Source: Thermoplasmatales archaeon ex4484_6 (GTDB taxonomy: Archaea > Thermoplasmatota > Penumbrarchaeia > Penumbrarchaeales > Penumbrarchaeaceae). Taken from it: a DNA stretch of 10,580 bases. Under the pieces are notes generated by a model, which was not told where the DNA came from, did not search any database, and saw only the letters and a list, made by a program, of their open reading frames with translations. Below are positions 1 through 8,400 of the stretch, piece after piece (the first letter of the stretch is position 1; every line of letters starts with the position of its first letter). The stretch covers positions 1 to 10,580 of the forward strand of contig NJDO01000059.1 of NCBI GenBank assembly GCA_002254385.1. The letters are read 5' to 3'. The position numbers and the translations under genes are program-made.

Positions 1-215
1 CCGACATCTATCATGTCGGCTCCCTGTTCCACGAGTGAGAGGGCGTGCTCCACGGCCTCATCCGTCCCGTAATGGAGACCACCATCGGAAAAGGAATCCG
101 GGGTAACGTTCACGATGCCCATTATCAGGGGAGGTTCGAGCGAATCGAACCTCTCCCGGGCGGGAGAGATGCCGATCCTCTCAAGAGGAGCCTTTGATAT
201 TCTTACCCTTCTCAC
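1..215 (-). CDS. folP: Dihydropteroate synthase-family protein, 5' part only (runs off the window)
   Basis: Reading the minus strand from a GTG at 215-213 gives about 71 residues with no stop before the window edge. Residues 32-46 read MGIVNVTPDSFSDGG, which is the conserved first strand and loop signature of dihydropteroate synthases (pterin-binding TIM barrel). Further on is EQGADMIDVG, the run that leads into the family's GGESTRPG motif just outside the window. The bacterial enzyme joins a dihydropterin pyrophosphate to p-aminobenzoate. In archaea homologues may serve folate or a methanopterin-type cofactor, which cannot be decided here. GTG 215 is the only plausible start codon in this stretch of frame, with a G-rich run about 9 bases upstream. 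The coding start lies inside the last 35 bp of topA in another frame, suggesting translational coupling. About 31 residues precede the MG of the signature, somewhat more than in E. coli FolP. The family is sure; start and exact substrate are less so. Confidence 0.88.
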   Translation of the reverse strand, partial: MRRVRISKAPLERIGISPARERFDSLEPPLIMGIVNVTPDSFSDGGLHYGTDEAVEHALSLVEQGADMIDV

Positions 216-2247
216 CTTCGGAACCCCCTGTCCCTGCCCTCTTTCCCGGACAGGCAGGATTGATGCATACTTCCCGGGGTCTCTTTCCCCTGCTGTAAAG
301 TGTCATCATCGGGGACCTGCATACCTCGCAGATGTTCCCCGAGAAGGTTATCTTTCCCTTCTGGGGGAGGGGGTAGCTCTTCGAACATCCGGGGAACCTC
401 GAACATCTCACGTATCTCTTGCCCCATTTGGACCTCACCAGGAGGAGGTCGTTGCTGCATCGGGGACACTTCCCGACAACATCCTGCTCCTTGAGGGCGG
501 AGGCTATGTCCCTGCCGATGGCGGCTTTTTCCTTCTCCATCGTCCGGAGGACCTTCCTGAGCATCTCCCTGGATTCCATCACAACGGCATCCTGGGTCAG
601 CTCCCGGTTGGCGATCCTCTCCATGTCCCTCTCGAGCCGGGAGGTCATGTCAGGCTCCGTTATCATCCTCGCATGCTTCTCCAGTGCATCGATGAGGGCG
701 CTGCCCGAGAGTGTCGGTCTGGGAGGTGATTCCTCGATATATCTCCTGGAATAGAGTTTCTGGATTATCTCGTGCCTTGTGGACTTCGTTCCCAGACCCA
801 GTCTCTCCATCTCCTGTATCAATCCACCCTGGCTGAACCTTCGAGGTGGTTTGGTCTCCTTGTCCAGCAGGGAAATCTCCTCCACCTTGACCCTGACCCC
901 CTTTTCAAGGGGGGGAAGCTCCTTCTCCTTCACAACGGACATTGTATACACCGATCTCCATCCGGGAGATATTATCCGGATACCGCTTGAGGTGAAGGTC
1001 TCGCCATTTATATCCGTCCTGACAGATGTGACCTTAACCCTGCAGGGGTCGTGCAGGGTCGCCAGGAACCTTCTGACGACGAGATCGTATATCTTGAACC
1101 GTTCGCGACCCAGCTCGGCCTTCGTGGCGAAGGCTGTCGGATAGATCGGGGGATGGTCCGTCGTCTGCTTGGACCCCCTGGTGGCAGTGATCTTCTCCTT
1201 TGAAAGGATGTGGGAAGCCGCCTCCATGTAAGGTCCCTTTGCAAGGGAATCGACGGTCTTTCTCAGATCCAGGTCCCTCGGATAGACGGTATTGTCCGTT
1301 CGGGGATAGGAGATGTATCCGTTCGTGTAGAGGTCCTCCGCTATGGACATGATCCGGGCGGCTGACAGGGAGAGATTGTTGGCGGCCCTGATGAACTGGG
1401 TGGTATTGAAGGGGACCGGGGGCCTGTCGGTTCTCTCCCTCTCCTTCACGTCGATTATCACGCCCTCCTTGGCATCCTTCACCTTTGAGAATATCTCCTT
1501 CGCCTTCCCCTGGTCAAAGATATCACCCTCCACATGGGCAGCCTCGAAATCCAAACCATCCCTGCCAAGCAGGGCCTCTATCCTGAAATAGGGCTCCGGC
1601 ACGAACGCGGATATCTCCTTCTCCCTGTTCACAATGAGGGCGAGGGTCGGGCTCTGGACACGGCCCACGGAGAGGAAATCGTGACCCAATCGTCCCGAGG
1701 CAAGGGAAATGAACCGTGTGAGGGCCGCTCCCCATACAAGGTCCACTATCTGCCTTGTCTCCGCGGCACTGGCGAGATGAAGGTCCATGCGTCCCAGTGA
1801 GGAGAAGGACCTCCTTATCTCGTCTGGTGTTAATGAGGAAAAATGGGCCCGCATTGCCTTTTCAAGCTGGCCTGACCCGAAAGCGTACTCCACGGCCTCC
1901 TTCCCTATGAGCTCCCCCTCACGGTCGTAATCGGTAGCGACATAGACCCTGTCCGCCTCCTTGGCAAGCGAGGACAGGACGGAGGCTATCCCCTTGGCGG
2001 AGACCATTCTCTCCGGCTTGACATCAATTAGTTCTATCGGGTCCACCGCGGACCAGTTGTTGTATGACTTCGGGAAATCCATGTTGATTATGTGGCCCCT
2101 GAGCCCCAATGTCACGGTCCTCTCGTTCTCCCATACGAACAGGTATACGGGGACCCGGCCCCTCTTCTCTGTTTTGAAATGTCCGTTGGAGAGTATGTCC
2201 GATATCCTCTTGGCAGCATTGTCCTTCTCGCAGATTATCAATCTCAT
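181..2247 (-). CDS. topA: DNA topoisomerase I (type IA, archaeal)
   Basis: A 688-residue type IA topoisomerase, which relaxes negatively supercoiled DNA by cutting one strand through a 5'-phosphotyrosine. The Toprim domain opens the protein: CEK at 6-8 supplies the first acidic residue (E7), and D106, D108 and E110 form the DxDxE metal site. GRVQSPTLALI at about 195-205 is the conserved motif of the central domain. The catalytic tyrosine is Y314 in YISYPRTDN, with R316 beside it. GLGTKSTRHEII (484-495) is a further family motif. The tail has two Cys4 zinc ribbons, C594/C597/C615/C621 and C640/C643/C661/C666, followed by a short Lys/Gly/Glu-rich end. There is no helicase-like domain, so this is not reverse gyrase. 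The ATG at 2247 begins directly with the first Toprim strand and has GGTG five bases upstream, pairing with the archaeal anti-SD. The gene lies 40 bp behind the ATPase gene, and its last 35 bp overlap the DHPS gene. Confidence 0.97.
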   Translation of the reverse strand: MRLIICEKDNAAKRISDILSNGHFKTEKRGRVPVYLFVWENERTVTLGLRGHIINMDFPKSYNNWSAVDPIELIDVKPERMVSAKGIASVLSSLAKEADRVYVATDYDREGELIGKEAVEYAFGSGQLEKAMRAHFSSLTPDEIRRSFSSLGRMDLHLASAAETRQIVDLVWGAALTRFISLASGRLGHDFLSVGRVQSPTLALIVNREKEISAFVPEPYFRIEALLGRDGLDFEAAHVEGDIFDQGKAKEIFSKVKDAKEGVIIDVKERERTDRPPVPFNTTQFIRAANNLSLSAARIMSIAEDLYTNGYISYPRTDNTVYPRDLDLRKTVDSLAKGPYMEAASHILSKEKITATRGSKQTTDHPPIYPTAFATKAELGRERFKIYDLVVRRFLATLHDPCRVKVTSVRTDINGETFTSSGIRIISPGWRSVYTMSVVKEKELPPLEKGVRVKVEEISLLDKETKPPRRFSQGGLIQEMERLGLGTKSTRHEIIQKLYSRRYIEESPPRPTLSGSALIDALEKHARMITEPDMTSRLERDMERIANRELTQDAVVMESREMLRKVLRTMEKEKAAIGRDIASALKEQDVVGKCPRCSNDLLLVRSKWGKRYVRCSRFPGCSKSYPLPQKGKITFSGNICEVCRSPMMTLYSRGKRPREVCINPACPGKRAGTGGSEGEKGKNIKGSS

Positions 2248-2280
2248 TGGAGCACCGGTAGGGGGCGTGGATTGGGCGAT

Positions 2281-2292
2281 TCCTTATTTAAC
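2281..2292 (-). promoter_or_regulatory. TATA-like box of topA
   Basis: The minus strand reads GTTAAATAAGGA across the stop codon of the upstream ATPase gene. Its centre is about 40 bases from the topA ATG. At normal archaeal spacing (about 26-27 bases) transcription would start near 2260, leaving a leader of about 13 bases that contains GGTG. Position and composition fit, but no strong BRE is visible, so this is only a likely promoter. Confidence 0.45.
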
Positions 2293-3700
2293 TATTGTTG
2301 AGGTCCCCCTCCCTCGGATCGAATCTCGAATCGAGTATGTAGGGTCCGATCCGTTCCAGATCGAAATGAAGGATCCCTTCATCATCCAGCTCGCTGATGA
2401 TGTTCCTCCTGAACCCCTTCCGTGATACGATGAATACCCTTTTCCTGAATGGACCCTTGAAAGAAAGCCTCCCGCATCGTTCCATGAATGTTGAAAGATC
2501 AGCTCCAGAGTACTGTCTGTTCCTCCATTTTATATCCCCGATCAGAAGCTCCTTTCTCCTTTCATCCCGGCATATGATATCTATCTCATCCTCCCCATGC
2601 CACCATGGTGCCACTTCCTTGAAGCTGCCGGTTCTAAGAATAATCAATCTTACGAGCTTCTCGAAGGTCCTGCCCATGTATGTATTGAAATCCTCCTTTA
2701 TCATATCAAAACCCAGAATCCCGGTCTGGAGTTCGGTGGAATTCGGATAGATGAAACGAAAATAGAAATCCATGTAATTATCCGAGAATACATACCTTCC
2801 CATCCTGCTCTTTCTTCTTGCACCGAAAGGAGAAATATATTCCAGGTACCCTATCGTTACCAGGTTGTGAAGGTATTTTGATACCATTCCCTTGTCCATT
2901 CCCGTGCTTTCGGCAATCTCTTTCTGTCTGTTCTTTCCCAAGGAGATCGTCTCAAGTATCCTCACGTAATTCCCGATATTGTTCAACTCCTGAAGAAGTA
3001 GTATGGACCCTTCCTCGGATAGATATCTACCTTTTTTCAATACCCTGTTGTCCAGGTTCCATTCGAACCCCTTTTCCGGTCGGAATTTCAGAATGTATTC
3101 GGGGATTCCGTCACATACAGAATATGTCCTGACAATATCATCCATGCCATAGGAAGGAAGGAAAGCGGAGATGAATCCGGGGGGAAGAGGCTCAAGCTTC
3201 CACTGCCCCTCACGCCTGCCGTAAAGCGGAGATGAGCGGGAAAGCAATTTTTGCTCCATCATTGAAATAGAAGACCCGCAAAGAACGAGTTTCATACCTT
3301 TATTCTTCAACTTCTGATCCCACACTCTTTGGAGTTCTGAAAGGAGGGCCGGTCGAAATTTGAACATATATGGAAACTCATCGATTATCAGAATCGGATT
3401 ACCGTGTGCCCGGGAAACGAACTCTGAGAGGAGATCCTCAAAACCGTTGAACCTTATCCTTGAAAAGGAACCGTCCCCCAGAAAAACACTCATCCTCTCC
3501 GATAGACTCTTCAAATTGTCTTCAATTGTCGATTCGATCGCCATGTAATAGAGGCCGTTCTCACCTTTCAAAGATTCTATGAGAAGTCTTGTCTTTCCGG
3601 TCCTTCTTCTTCCATACAGAATGAAAAGGGCGGAACCATCACCGTGATAGATTTCCTTGAGACAATCCATCTCGTCCTTTCTATCAACAAGTTGAGACAT
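2288..3700 (-). CDS. Archaeal AAA-type ATPase with winged helix and PD-(D/E)xK-like domain (ATPase_2/DUF234 type)
   Basis: A 470-residue protein from ATG 3700. An in-frame ATG at 3718 would add six residues (MFIILL), but 3700 lies about 27 bases from a TATA-like box and begins MSQLVDRKDE, typical of the family. Residues 30-37 read GRRRTGKT (Walker A). ILIIDEFPY at about 103-111 is Walker B (D107, E108), and LVLCGSS at about 139-145 is a sensor-1-like strand. Residues about 248-293 form a winged helix (EIAESTGMDKGMVSKYL). The C-terminal part has E372-I-D374, then LLIGDIKW with D389 and K391, the spacing of a PD-(D/E)xK nuclease core. Domain order matches the archaeal ATPase_2 plus DUF234 family, whose function is unproven; STAND-like regulators and defence roles have been proposed. 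Base composition is lower in G+C than neighbours: 27/60 at 2701-2760 and 26/60 at 3361-3420, against 33/60 at 1501-1560 and 34/60 at 3961-4020. That suggests horizontal gain. Nuclease activity is inferred. Confidence 0.9.
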   Translation of the reverse strand: MSQLVDRKDEMDCLKEIYHGDGSALFILYGRRRTGKTRLLIESLKGENGLYYMAIESTIEDNLKSLSERMSVFLGDGSFSRIRFNGFEDLLSEFVSRAHGNPILIIDEFPYMFKFRPALLSELQRVWDQKLKNKGMKLVLCGSSISMMEQKLLSRSSPLYGRREGQWKLEPLPPGFISAFLPSYGMDDIVRTYSVCDGIPEYILKFRPEKGFEWNLDNRVLKKGRYLSEEGSILLLQELNNIGNYVRILETISLGKNRQKEIAESTGMDKGMVSKYLHNLVTIGYLEYISPFGARRKSRMGRYVFSDNYMDFYFRFIYPNSTELQTGILGFDMIKEDFNTYMGRTFEKLVRLIILRTGSFKEVAPWWHGEDEIDIICRDERRKELLIGDIKWRNRQYSGADLSTFMERCGRLSFKGPFRKRVFIVSRKGFRRNIISELDDEGILHFDLERIGPYILDSRFDPREGDLNNS

Positions 3701-3722
3701 TAGTAGTATAATAAACATTCAA

Positions 3723-3740
3723 CTTATTAATCATTTCCAC
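3723..3740 (-). promoter_or_regulatory. TATA/BRE-like promoter of the ATPase gene
   Basis: The minus strand reads GGAAATG then ATTAATAAG between the HAD stop and the ATPase start. The AT-rich core centre (about 3727) is 27 bases from the A of ATG 3700, the spacing expected for a leaderless archaeal mRNA. The purine-rich run just before it resembles a BRE. No Shine-Dalgarno sequence precedes ATG 3700. A second AT-rich run at 3706-3714 would start transcription inside the gene and is less likely. Confidence 0.5.
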
Positions 3741-3746
3741 AGCACT

Positions 3747-4256
3747 CTACAATTCGTCGTAAATATCCAGTATCTCCCCGATATCCTTCAGGACGATCAA
3801 TCTCTCGTTATCCGGGAGCTTCCCCCCGAATATCCTCTTCAATTTGGGTCGTGGAATGTATATGGCATTTATCCCCGCCTCAAGAGCCGGTCCTATGTCA
3901 TGTTTGAATGAATTGCCCACCATGTAGCATCTGTCCTTCCGGAATCCCCTGCATATGCGGATCATGGTCTCCGGGGTCTTCCGGCGGACCATGGTCACAT
4001 TATCCCTGTCGAACCATCGTGATGCCCCGAAATGGTCCATCTTCTCCCATTTGGATGCCTCGTCCATCATCACGTTCATGGTGAGCAGATGAAGTCGGTC
4101 ACCCCGGGACACTATATGGTCAAGGACCTCGGACGCACCCTTGATCAATCCCCCCAACGGGGGGAGGATCCTCACGGGGAGCTTGAAGGCCACGCTGTTG
4201 TACATCGGGTGGTTGGCAAGCGTATCATCGTAATCGAAGATGAAGAGGCGCCTCAT
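3747..4256 (-). CDS. HAD-superfamily phosphatase, small
   Basis: A 169-residue haloacid dehalogenase-like hydrolase. Motif I is FDYDDTLA near the N-terminus, with nucleophile D8 and acid/base D10. Motif II is LLTMN (T59). K93 in RRKTPE is the motif III lysine. MVGNSFKHDIGPA (about 112-124) is motif IV, with Asn where many members have Asp in GDS and with D120 kept. The spacer between motifs I and II is small and helical, so the cap is reduced. HAD enzymes of this kind dephosphorylate small phosphate esters in the cytoplasm; the substrate is unknown. ATG 4256 starts just before the first strand and has GGGAG about 11 bases upstream. A GTG at 4268 would add four residues but has its purine run almost touching it. 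The gene starts 41 bp after purP ends and was probably co-transcribed with it, so a nucleotide or purine-intermediate substrate is possible but unproven. Its base composition matches purP and topA. Confidence 0.9.
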   Translation of the reverse strand: MRRLFIFDYDDTLANHPMYNSVAFKLPVRILPPLGGLIKGASEVLDHIVSRGDRLHLLTMNVMMDEASKWEKMDHFGASRWFDRDNVTMVRRKTPETMIRICRGFRKDRCYMVGNSFKHDIGPALEAGINAIYIPRPKLKRIFGGKLPDNERLIVLKDIGEILDIYDEL

Positions 4257-4297
4257 GACAGGATACACTCCCTATGTATTGCGTGATCGGGGACCTC

Positions 4298-5371
4298 TCA
4301 GGTCACTATCTCTTCCAGCCTTCCCATGCGGGCTGCAAGCTTTATCTCCTGGGCTATACGCCTCCCGGTGGAGAGACCCTGTTCGATGAAATCCGAATAG
4401 GGGGATCCGGTGATGAACGGGTTCGTCCCGGCGACGATCCTGGCGGAGATCTCGAACACCACGAACTTCAGCTGGTCCGTCACCACGGTCTCGAGACAGA
4501 AGGGGCCTATCATCCCTCCGAAGAGCTCGTAGGACCTCTTCACGGTGCTCTCTGCCATCTCGAAGGCCTTCGAGAGGAGGGATTCCCTTATCACAAGCGG
4601 AAGGTTCCCGGTCACCACGAAGGTGGGATATATTCCGTGTTCCTTGAGCTCCTCCTGCGAGCCCAGCTTGTACATCTCGTCGATATTGGTCTCGTCCCTT
4701 CTGTCCATGGATAGAAGTTCTATGATGCCCGGTGCACCTTCAACCTGATATCCTTCCTCCCTCAGGGGAGAATGGAAGAAGTGCAGATAGTATCTCGTTC
4801 CGAGTATATACTCCTGGATGTTGAACTTCTGGGTATGGTCTATCCCCATCTTGAACTGGTTGTAATCCTTGGCTATGAAGAAACCCCTTCCACCCTTGGC
4901 GCCCTGATACTTCACCATCACCGGTCTGTCGATGTTCCTCGGGTCCTTGATCTCCCGGGGCATGTTCACCCCTGCGGATTCCAGCCATTTCCTCTCCATG
5001 TTCCTATCCGATTCCCACTCGAGCACCTTCCTGTTGCCGAATGTGGGAACGGGCAGCTCCCTGAAATTGTCGGCCCCCATGTACTCAACGAAGGAACCGT
5101 GAGGTATGACTATACCGTTCCTCTCGAGAATCTCGTCCGAATGGTCGATGACCTGATCGTATCTGTCGAGAGTGAGGAACTCATCCGGTTTGGCAAGGGG
5201 AAATGCATTGTAGAGTTTGGGGGGTCTTCCGACGGTGATGCCAAGGGTCCTGAAACCTTCCTTCTTGGCCCCGTGGAATATCTGAAGACTGGAATGAGAA
5301 CAGACGGTGACGATGGTAAGATCATCCTTGTCGTATCCTTCCAGTACGCTTTTCACGTCGAATGCCTGCAT
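4298..5371 (-). CDS. purP: 5-formaminoimidazole-4-carboxamide ribonucleotide synthetase (FAICAR synthetase)
   Basis: A 357-residue ATP-grasp ligase close in length to the characterised Methanocaldococcus enzyme of about 360 residues. PurP converts AICAR, formate and ATP to FAICAR plus ADP and phosphate. This replaces the 10-formyl-tetrahydrofolate-dependent step of PurH in archaeal purine synthesis. The N-terminal VCSHSSLQIFHGAKKEGF (23-40) is the PurP-specific AICAR-binding segment. RPVMVKYQGAKGGRGFF (149-165) is the ATP-grasp lysine and Gly-rich loop, with K154. QEYILGTRYYLHFF (186-199) carries the nucleotide hinge. FEISARIVAGTNPF (306-319) holds the metal-binding acid and Asn of the ATP-grasp core. 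The start is ATG 5371, which lies 26 bases from a TATA-like element and has no Shine-Dalgarno sequence, suggesting a leaderless mRNA. It is followed after 41 bp by the HAD phosphatase gene. Confidence 0.96.
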   Translation of the reverse strand: MQAFDVKSVLEGYDKDDLTIVTVCSHSSLQIFHGAKKEGFRTLGITVGRPPKLYNAFPLAKPDEFLTLDRYDQVIDHSDEILERNGIVIPHGSFVEYMGADNFRELPVPTFGNRKVLEWESDRNMERKWLESAGVNMPREIKDPRNIDRPVMVKYQGAKGGRGFFIAKDYNQFKMGIDHTQKFNIQEYILGTRYYLHFFHSPLREEGYQVEGAPGIIELLSMDRRDETNIDEMYKLGSQEELKEHGIYPTFVVTGNLPLVIRESLLSKAFEMAESTVKRSYELFGGMIGPFCLETVVTDQLKFVVFEISARIVAGTNPFITGSPYSDFIEQGLSTGRRIAQEIKLAARMGRLEEIVT

Positions 5372-5385
5372 TACCGGGTAAACCC

Positions 5386-5407
5386 ATATTTAACTTATAT
5401 CGGTTTC
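5386..5407 (-). promoter_or_regulatory. TATA/BRE-like promoter of purP
   Basis: In the 43-bp gap behind the giant gene the minus strand reads GAAACCG followed by ATATAAGTTAAATAT. The ATATAAG core centres on about 5397, 26 bases from the A of the purP ATG at 5371. That is the classical TATA-to-start distance, so the mRNA would begin at or next to the start codon. GAAACCG resembles a BRE. This is the best-looking promoter in the window. Confidence 0.6.
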
Positions 5408-5414
5408 CCCTGCT

Positions 5415-8400
5415 TCACTCGAATACAGCACCGCAGTGCGGGCATATGGGAGCGGAGACCGGTATGAGGGCTCCACACTCGAAGCACTCGGCAAGCTCTT
5501 CCCCCGCTTCCTCCTCGTCGGATGGCATCTCCGTTTCCGAAAGCTCTTCAAGCTCTTCGGCGGGAGCTTCCTCAACCTCCTCTTCCTCCTCGGATTCCGG
5601 CTCCATCTCCTCCGTTTCCTCCTCCTCGCTGACACCCTCGACCTTGGGAAGAGATGCCGTGACGGGTCTTCCGCAGCTGGGGCACTCCGTTGCTCCGGGG
5701 GGTATAGGCTCACCACATTCGCATTCCAGCTCATCGCTGAATTCCACACCGCAGTGTGGACATATCACTGCATCCAGGGGCACCAGACCTCCACAATTGC
5801 TGCACTTCGCTTTCTCACCCGTCTGCATCTTCATGTAGACATATATGCCCACAGCAATGATGAGCGCTATTACGATCACCAGTATGATGATTATCAGCAG
5901 CAGATAGCTCGTGGGCTCCTCCGGCACGGAAACGCTGAACATTGCAACTGCCTCGTTGTTGCCGTAATCCGATTCGTAGGCGCCCTCACCCTCGTTCACC
6001 TTGCACTTCCATGCCACCTCCTCCGAGAAGGCGGTCTCGGGTTTGACGGTGAACGTCACCCTCTGGACTCCGAACGCGGGAATTGTGACGGTCTGCCTCG
6101 CATTGATCGCGGGTCCGGTGAACGTCACTTCCACATCATGATAAGTGAAGTTGCCAGTGTTGATGATATCATAGACAACGATGTATTCTTTCCCCTTGGT
6201 CATCTCGAAGATGCCCTTGTCGAAGTTGTATCCCTTCGATTCGGCCCTCTGAAGTGCCACGGTGAGATCCGGGGCCTCCTGGACCTCGATCGTTGTGTCG
6301 AGTGCATTGTTGCCCTCGTCGAACTCCCTCACCCGGTTCTCCGGATCAACAAGGATCTCCAGTTTGTTTTCACCAGGTGTGTCCAGCATCCAGAATCCCA
6401 CTACCGTATCGGTGGCATTGCTTTCAAGGAACTCAATATAGGTGGAGTATTCCACCCACGAATCCGTGGAGTTGCTGACCACGAACAGTATCGTGGTGTT
6501 CGAGGCCGTCTTTCCTCCGTGATTGGTGACGTTCACCATCACGGATATGTTCGTTCCGAGATAACCCACACCCGTTTCCGAAGGTGACATGCCGGAATAC
6601 CTTGAGGACAGCCTGAGTGTCCCCGGATCGATCCCTATCTCGGGCACATCCTCGATATCGAACACCTCCAGGGTCCTTCCGAGATGATTGTTGTCGGTCC
6701 TCTGCTCCTCACCGTCAAGGAGCTCCACTGCTGCAAAAACGGTCCTGATACCTTTCGGATACACCACGGTCCATCCGATCTCCACGTACCTGGAAGAGTG
6801 GCCGAGGAGACTGTTTCCGGGGAACAGCAGGTTATCACCGATGCTGGATGCCAGCGGGTCATTCACGAACTCACCGTTGAAGAAGAGCAGCCGGAAGCTG
6901 GGAGAGGAGGTATCCCCGATGTTCTCCAACGTGACATTGATTGTCAGCGTTTTTCCTACACCCGCAGAATCCACCTCCACACCGGATTGATAGAATGTGA
7001 GGTTGGTTATCACCAGATCGGGCAATGTCTGGACGTATACCTTCCAGCTCATCTGGTTGTTGGTCTCATCCGTCTCCTGTATCAGATTCGACAGGTCCAT
7101 TATCACGAAGATATCATGATATCCACCGCTCCCGGGAGTCCACGGCACCTCAAAGGAAGTGGTTGACTCGGCCTCGAGCCGCTCTATTACGACGGACGGC
7201 TGGGTGGGTTTGAAGGATATCAATCTCCCGCCTTTTTCGGGATCACCGTCATAGAATCTGACGAATACGTTCAGGGCATCCGTCTGTCCCGAATTCCTTA
7301 TCGTGGCATAGATCGTAACATCGTCTCCTATGTTGATAACCCCGTCCGGCAGGATCCTGAGATCATTCTCGCTCATGTAGATGTCAGGCTTGGACAGCAC
7401 CGTCAAGGGGAGGAACGCGATATTATTGCTCTCTCCAGCTCCTTCCTCAATGAGATTGTCGTACGGGTCCGCAATAATGAAAAGAGTATGTTCCCCAACG
7501 GATTCTGCGCTCCATTTGAAGGAGATGTTCACTCTTTCCCCCGGCAGGAGATCCAACTTCCTCTCGGCTATGACATTCACATCGGAATCTATCGAGAAAT
7601 GGACTACCACATCCCTGCCCATTGTCTTTCCTATGTTGGAAACCCAGGCCCATATAGTCGTATTCCTTCCCTCGGTGACCATGGAGGGAGCGACCCCCGA
7701 TTCATCCGCACTCACCTTTATGTCAGGAGGTGTGTCAACAAGGATGGGGAACTCCCAGATGTTGTCTTCCTCGCTCTGTTCCATCACCTCGTCATCCTCG
7801 TCCAGGACGATTATGAGTTTGTGAGAACCTATCGGAAGTCCGGCGAACCATCTCACCGACAGCTCCACCTGCTCTCCTGGTTCCAGTCCGCTGACGGCAA
7901 TGGGAGCGGAAATCCTGCTCGCTCCGTCTATGATGCCGTCGTAGACGGAAACCTTGAACTGCCCCGCGGTCATCTCCCCGAGGTTGGTAACCGAGAAGGA
8001 GATATTCACGGTGGTATTGATGGTCACGGGAACAGGCGCATCAACGTTGAAGGACCCCGTTAATATGGCAAGTTCCGGTAGGTCCTTCACGATCACCTGT
8101 ATGGAATGAACCGAGTTTATGGGCACCCTGTCGAACCTCGAATCTATGATGGCGGAGAGGGTCACGGGACCAACAATCTCAGGTGTCCAGTTTACAGGTA
8201 TCCTCACACTCTCCCCGGGTGGAATGTAGTCAACAGGTATCTCCAGCATCACCACCCCTCCGCCGAAGGCTCCGGTCCATGTCACATTGACCTTGAATGG
8301 TGTCTCCGATGGGTCCTCCTCTCCAACATTGTAGATGACCACATCAACTGTGCCCTGTGTGTTCAGCACCCATTCCGTTGTGTTCTCCTGCAGTATCACC

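Noticed and set aside
212..469. Minus-strand open frame of 85 codons inside topA
   Set aside because: It is a third frame inside the topA zinc-ribbon region and ends at the DHPS start. No start signal or family resemblance is visible.
115..729. Plus-strand open frame of 204 codons opposite the topA end
   Set aside because: Antisense to the two topA zinc ribbons and the DHPS start. Composition is shadow-like (Pro/Gly/His-rich) with no recognisable motif.
4292..4304. Inverted repeat GACCTCTCAGGTC at the purP stop codon, as a possible terminator
   Set aside because: The stem is only 5 bp with a 3-base loop and has no following T-run on the minus strand. The HAD gene lies 41 bp after purP and is likely co-transcribed, so I do not call it a terminator.
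4772..5467. Plus-strand open frame of 231 codons opposite purP
   Set aside because: Antisense to purP, which has unmistakable family motifs. No promoter or protein family signal is seen on the plus strand.
5436..6587. Long plus-strand open frame (383 codons) opposite the zinc-ribbon/CARDB end of the giant gene
   Set aside because: It lies wholly antisense to a gene with clear domains. Its translation is low in family-like motifs and its length follows from the codon bias of the opposite strand.
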